From NCBI GenBank assembly GCA_945878795.1, contig CAMDWF010000095.1:1-7908 (forward strand): DNA of 7,908 nt, in the 5' to 3' direction. The notes below the pieces were generated by a model that saw nothing but the letters and a program-made list of their open reading frames with translations, was not told the origin of the DNA and made no database searches. Positions 5,243-7,908 of this stretch are shown here, one piece after another. Position numbers and translations under genes: made by a program. How positions within the stretch are numbered: position 1 is the stretch's first letter; each line of letters begins with the position of its first letter. The DNA comes from Synechococcus sp. UW140. GTDB lineage: Bacteria; Cyanobacteriota; Cyanobacteriia; PCC-6307; Cyanobiaceae.

Positions 5243-7111
5243 TCAGCCCTTCCGAGGGGCGATGGCGGCAGGGGTGGGTGGAACGGGTTGGCTCGGGGCG
5301 ACCTTCTGGAGAACCAACAGGGCTTCGACGATCTGGCGAGCCACCGGAACGGCAACGGTGGCCCCATAGGCATTGCCCCCCTGGGGCTCATCGACCACCA
5401 CCAGCACCACGTAGCGCGGGTCCTCAATCGGCAACACCGCCACGAAGCTGCAAATCCGTGCCCCCGGGATATAGCTGCCGTTGTGGGCCTTCTGGGCCGT
5501 CCCCGTTTTGCCGCCGAGCCGGTAGCCCGGGATCTGCAGGCCTTTGCCGCTGCCCTTCTGCACCACGGTTTCCATCCACTCCAATACCTGGCGCGTGACG
5601 GCGGGATTGAGAAGGGGGACCCCGGTGCGTGCCTCCGCCGCAGCCAACCCCTCCCCTGAGCGCAAGCCACGGGTGATATGGGGACTGACCAGGCGACCGC
5701 CATTGGCCAACATGCCGTGCAGCTGCAGCAGCTTCAGGGGCGTCAGCGAGAAGCCCTGGCCAAAGGCGGCGGTGGCCGGTTCGATGGCGCCGGAGGTGAA
5801 ATCCGAGCGGCTCTTGAGCTGGCCGGCCACGGCACCGGGCAGATCCGTGTCGGGCACCTCGTCGATGCCGAGCACATGGAGCCAGTGCCAGAAGGCCTGC
5901 CGCTTGAGCCGGCCCATGACCTGCACCATGCCGACATTGCTGGAAACCTGGAGCAGCGTCGGCAAATCGATGACCCCATTGGCCCGCCGATCGGCATTGA
6001 AGATCGGCCAGCCACCAATGCTGAGCTGTCCCACGTCATTGACCGTGGAATTGGCATCGATCGCCTTTTCCTGCAGGGCCAAGGCGAGGTTGATCGGCTT
6101 GAAGGTGGACCCCGGTTCATAGAGATCTTGCACCGACCATTCGCGGAACAGACTCGGGTTGTATTTCCAAAAACTGTTGGGGTCGTAACTGGGGCTGGAG
6201 GCAAGGGCCAGGATTTCGCCGTTGCGGGCATCCATCACCAGGGCGGCGCCACGCTTGGCGTTCCACTGCTTGACTTGACGGGCCAGAGCCTGCTGGGCCA
6301 CCTGCTGCAACCTGGAATCCAGGGTGAGCTGCAGACGCAAATCGTCGCCGTAGAGGGCACCGGGCTGCAACCCATCGGGCAAGGGGGTTCCGTCGGCGCC
6401 GCGGCGCATGGTCACGGCGCTTTCCTGGCGCCGAAGTTCGCTATCACGGCTTTGTTCGAGTCCCGCCTGGGGCACCCTCTCCATATTGAGGAAGCCAACC
6501 ACATTGGCGAAAAGGGATCCCTGGGGATAAATCCTCTGGGGATAGGCCTGGAGGTCGAGGCCGCTGATGCCCAGGGCCCGAACCCGTTGGGCGGTTTCCG
6601 GATCTAGGCCGGTGGCCAGCTTGACACCGCTGCGCCTGTCCCCAAAGCGTTCGAGCAGATCCCGCTCGGGCAGGGCCAGGACCTGGGCCAGGCGGGCGGC
6701 CACATCGGCCACGGGGCGCACCTCCTGGGGCGGATCGCCCGGAAAATTGAAATAGCGCGGATGGGCCCAGAGCTCGAAACGCTCTTCATCAAGGGCCACC
6801 AAGCGTCCGGTGCGGTCCACGATCGTGCGGCGGATCCCGATCGGTTTGGTCGTGTGGGTTTGGTTCTCCCTGGCTTTGGCTCGCAGCCGATGGCCATCCA
6901 CCAATTGCAACCAGGCCAGACGGCAACCCAGCCCCGCTAAAGCAGTAAACAGGACCAGAAACACCAGGATCAACCGGCGACCGGTCTGGGGTGGTTGGGC
7001 CCGGACGCGGGGATGGCGGGCCCGGGGAGCGGATCCGCGGGGGGTGCCTGCGCGCAGCTCAGCACGGCCTGCCCCCCCAGGGGGATGGCGCCTGGTGGTG
7101 GAACGTGCCAT
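5243..7111 (-). CDS. ftsI: Class B penicillin-binding protein, FtsI/PBP3-type septal transpeptidase
   Basis: FtsI crosslinks septal peptidoglycan in the periplasm as part of the divisome. The 622 residues start with an unusually basic, Pro/Arg/Gly-rich cytoplasmic tail of about 44 residues. One membrane anchor follows (LILVFLVLFTALAGLGCRLAW, 47-67). The pedestal domain carries RRTIVDRTGRLVA near 94-106, and the transpeptidase domain covers about 285-600. All three active-site motifs are present: SxxK as STFK at 335-338, SxN as SSN at 390-392, and KTG as GGKTGTAQ at 533-540. There are no PASTA repeats, and the C-terminus is a Pro/Ala-rich tail. ATG 7111 has AGGG 5 bases upstream and overlaps by one base the stop of the preceding FtsL-like gene, so translational coupling is likely. 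An elongasome PBP2 cannot be fully excluded, but the pairing and motifs favour FtsI. Confidence 0.93.
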   Translation of the reverse strand: MARSTTRRHPPGGAGRAELRAGTPRGSAPRARHPRVRAQPPQTGRRLILVFLVLFTALAGLGCRLAWLQLVDGHRLRAKARENQTHTTKPIGIRRTIVDRTGRLVALDEERFELWAHPRYFNFPGDPPQEVRPVADVAARLAQVLALPERDLLERFGDRRSGVKLATGLDPETAQRVRALGISGLDLQAYPQRIYPQGSLFANVVGFLNMERVPQAGLEQSRDSELRRQESAVTMRRGADGTPLPDGLQPGALYGDDLRLQLTLDSRLQQVAQQALARQVKQWNAKRGAALVMDARNGEILALASSPSYDPNSFWKYNPSLFREWSVQDLYEPGSTFKPINLALALQEKAIDANSTVNDVGQLSIGGWPIFNADRRANGVIDLPTLLQVSSNVGMVQVMGRLKRQAFWHWLHVLGIDEVPDTDLPGAVAGQLKSRSDFTSGAIEPATAAFGQGFSLTPLKLLQLHGMLANGGRLVSPHITRGLRSGEGLAAAEARTGVPLLNPAVTRQVLEWMETVVQKGSGKGLQIPGYRLGGKTGTAQKAHNGSYIPGARICSFVAVLPIEDPRYVVLVVVDEPQGGNAYGATVAVPVARQIVEALLVLQKVAPSQPVPPTPAAIAPRKG

Positions 7112-7605
7112 CAGTACCCTGCGGGCACGGGGCCCATCCTCAGGCGAGCCAATAGGCCCGGTCTAAGGAGCGCGGTGTTTCCTGGGGCCGACAAATGAAT
7201 CAGCTGTTCACTACTGGTGGGCACTAGCAGCCCCGGGCGACCAGCGACGCCGAGGTGGTGCTGCTCAAGGACGGCTGCGGATTGCTGCAGGCGGTGCTCC
7301 AGGGATTTGGAGGCTTCGAGTTGGTGAAAGCTCCTGGCCCACTGGTTCTGCCAGTAGACGGTCAATCCACCGAGGGCCAGCGTCGACAGGCCCAGTCCAA
7401 GCAGGGCACCGGATGTGACCCGGTGCAGACCCGCCAGGAGGGGCGACTGGCGTTCCACCGGTCGGGCCGTCAGGGATTCTCGCAACAGGGCCGAGGCCTG
7501 GCGCAGCGGTCTGGCGGCGGTTGGGTCGCTGCCACCGGCCTGCCTTTTCTCTCGGCGGCCGCCGCTGCGCCGGGGGGGCTGGGGTTGGGACAGGGTGGCG
7601 ACCAC
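7111..7605 (-). CDS. Small single-pass membrane protein, candidate FtsL-like division protein
   Basis: At 164 residues this has FtsL topology. Residues 1-62 form a basic cytoplasmic tail rich in Pro, Arg and Gln. One membrane segment follows at about 63-85 (GALLGLGLSTLALGGLTVYW). Next is a helical, Leu/Gln/Glu-rich stretch at about 86-118 (leucines at 96, 102, 106 and 113) that may form a coiled coil, then a less structured periplasmic end. Its TGA overlaps the ftsI ATG by one base, as for ftsL-ftsI in dcw clusters. The GTG at 7605 is chosen because GGTGGA lies 6 bases upstream; a longer TTG-start version (7662) would add 19 unremarkable residues. FtsL evolves very fast and is usually not recognised in cyanobacteria, so the name is inferred from topology and position. 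It could be another lineage-specific ftsI partner. Confidence 0.75.
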   Translation of the reverse strand: MVATLSQPQPPRRSGGRREKRQAGGSDPTAARPLRQASALLRESLTARPVERQSPLLAGLHRVTSGALLGLGLSTLALGGLTVYWQNQWARSFHQLEASKSLEHRLQQSAAVLEQHHLGVAGRPGLLVPTSSEQLIHLSAPGNTALLRPGLLARLRMGPVPAGY

Positions 7606-7611
7606 AGACAG

Positions 7612-7617
7612 TCCACC
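7612..7617 (-). promoter_or_regulatory. Ribosome binding site setting the FtsL-like start
   Basis: GGTGGA on the minus strand lies 6 bases before GTG 7605. It supports that start over the upstream in-frame TTG at 7662. Confidence 0.45.
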
Positions 7618-7642
7618 GAAGCATTGATGTGCAAGTGAACCA

Positions 7643-7658
7643 CCCAGGGTGCCCTGGG
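7643..7658. repeat. Perfect 7-bp inverted repeat downstream of the CPBP gene
   Basis: CCCAGGG, a two-base centre TG, then CCCTGGG. It lies in the 64-base gap between the CPBP protease stop and the FtsL-like start. As RNA it could form a GC-rich hairpin (six pairs with a four-base loop). No T-run follows on the minus strand, so it is at best an attenuator or a weak terminator. It may also be an incidental palindrome or a protein-binding site. Confidence 0.35.
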
Positions 7659-7669
7659 GCAAGCCGCCC

Positions 7670-7908
7670 TCAGCCAGCCAGGGAAATCAGATTGATGAAA
7701 GTCAGGGCATTCCAGAAACCATGCATGAAGACACCAGGGGCCAGGCGCCCCGTTCGCCAACGCAGCAACCCAAGGCCAACTCCCAGCACAAAAAGGGGGA
7801 CCAGCTCCCCCAGGCTGAGGTGGGCCAGGGCGAAGAGCGCCGCACTGGTCAGCACCGCCCCAACCGCCCCCAGCCGCTGACCCAATACCGGCAACAGCAC
7901 CCCCCTGA
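7670..7908 (-). CDS. CPBP-family intramembrane metalloprotease (Abi/CAAX-type), C-terminal part
   Basis: The last 79 or so residues of a membrane protease whose start lies beyond the right edge. The reading frame continues through 7908: the edge codons give RG followed by VLLPVLGQ, matching the end of the EExxxRG motif, so the two catalytic Glu residues should lie just outside. Within the window are the second motif with its His (ALFALAHLSLGE), a hydrophobic segment (LVPLFVLGVGLGLL) and the third motif MHGFWNALTF with the conserved His and Asn. CPBP proteins are multi-pass membrane proteases related to eukaryotic CAAX endopeptidase Rce1. Their bacterial roles vary (bacteriocin immunity, protein maturation), and many cyanobacterial copies are uncharacterised. 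An internal GTG at 7900 is not the true start. It lies 64 bases upstream of the FtsL-like gene on the same strand, so co-transcription with division genes is possible. Confidence 0.88.
   Translation of the reverse strand, partial: RGVLLPVLGQRLGAVGAVLTSAALFALAHLSLGELVPLFVLGVGLGLLRWRTGRLAPGVFMHGFWNALTFINLISLAG

Noticed and set aside
5678..6607. Long open frame (309 codons) on the plus strand
   Set aside because: It lies antisense within ftsI, whose catalytic motifs are intact. The translation is low-complexity Gly/Gln/His, as expected from the opposite strand of a high-GC gene.

Overview
The window looks like a high-GC picocyanobacterial chromosome segment (Synechococcus/Cyanobium type). The clues are a transaldolase carrying a C-terminal EF-hand pair, the PyrH and Frr sequences, a cobO gene placed next to an integrase-like C-terminus, and a small geranylgeranyl-reductase-like flavoprotein following frr. 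This assignment comes from recognising protein families by eye, not from a search.

Layout. Positions 1 to about 110 hold an antisense fragment of cobalamin-dependent methionine synthase (metH). It is joined abruptly to the last 36 or so codons of a tyrosine recombinase/XerC-like gene (about 108-218, +). The join looks like a rearrangement breakpoint or a chimeric assembly junction. A plus-strand housekeeping run follows: cobO (cobalamin adenosyltransferase), pyrH (UMP kinase), frr (ribosome recycling factor) and an FAD-dependent oxidoreductase of the geranylgeranyl reductase family. The last two are nearly contiguous. From the right edge a minus-strand run converges on it: the C-terminal part of a CPBP-family membrane protease (cut by the window end), a small single-pass membrane protein resembling FtsL, ftsI (penicillin-binding protein 3), tal (transaldolase with EF hands) and a stand-alone cyclic-nucleotide-binding-like domain protein. 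The two runs meet tail to tail with only 7 bases between stop codons.

How the genes relate. pyrH and frr are a common bacterial pair linking nucleotide supply and translation. The FtsL-like gene and ftsI overlap by one base (TGATG), the arrangement expected for a division-protein pair such as ftsL-ftsI of the dcw cluster. This is the most interesting biological point, because FtsL is generally not recognised by sequence in cyanobacteria. Tal and the small nucleotide-binding-like protein are adjacent and co-directional, so a functional link is possible but unproven.

No tRNA, rRNA, CRISPR array, insertion sequence or gene-free stretch longer than 300 bases was seen. No defence or biosynthetic cluster is present. 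Apart from the left-edge junction this is mostly an ordinary core-genome region.
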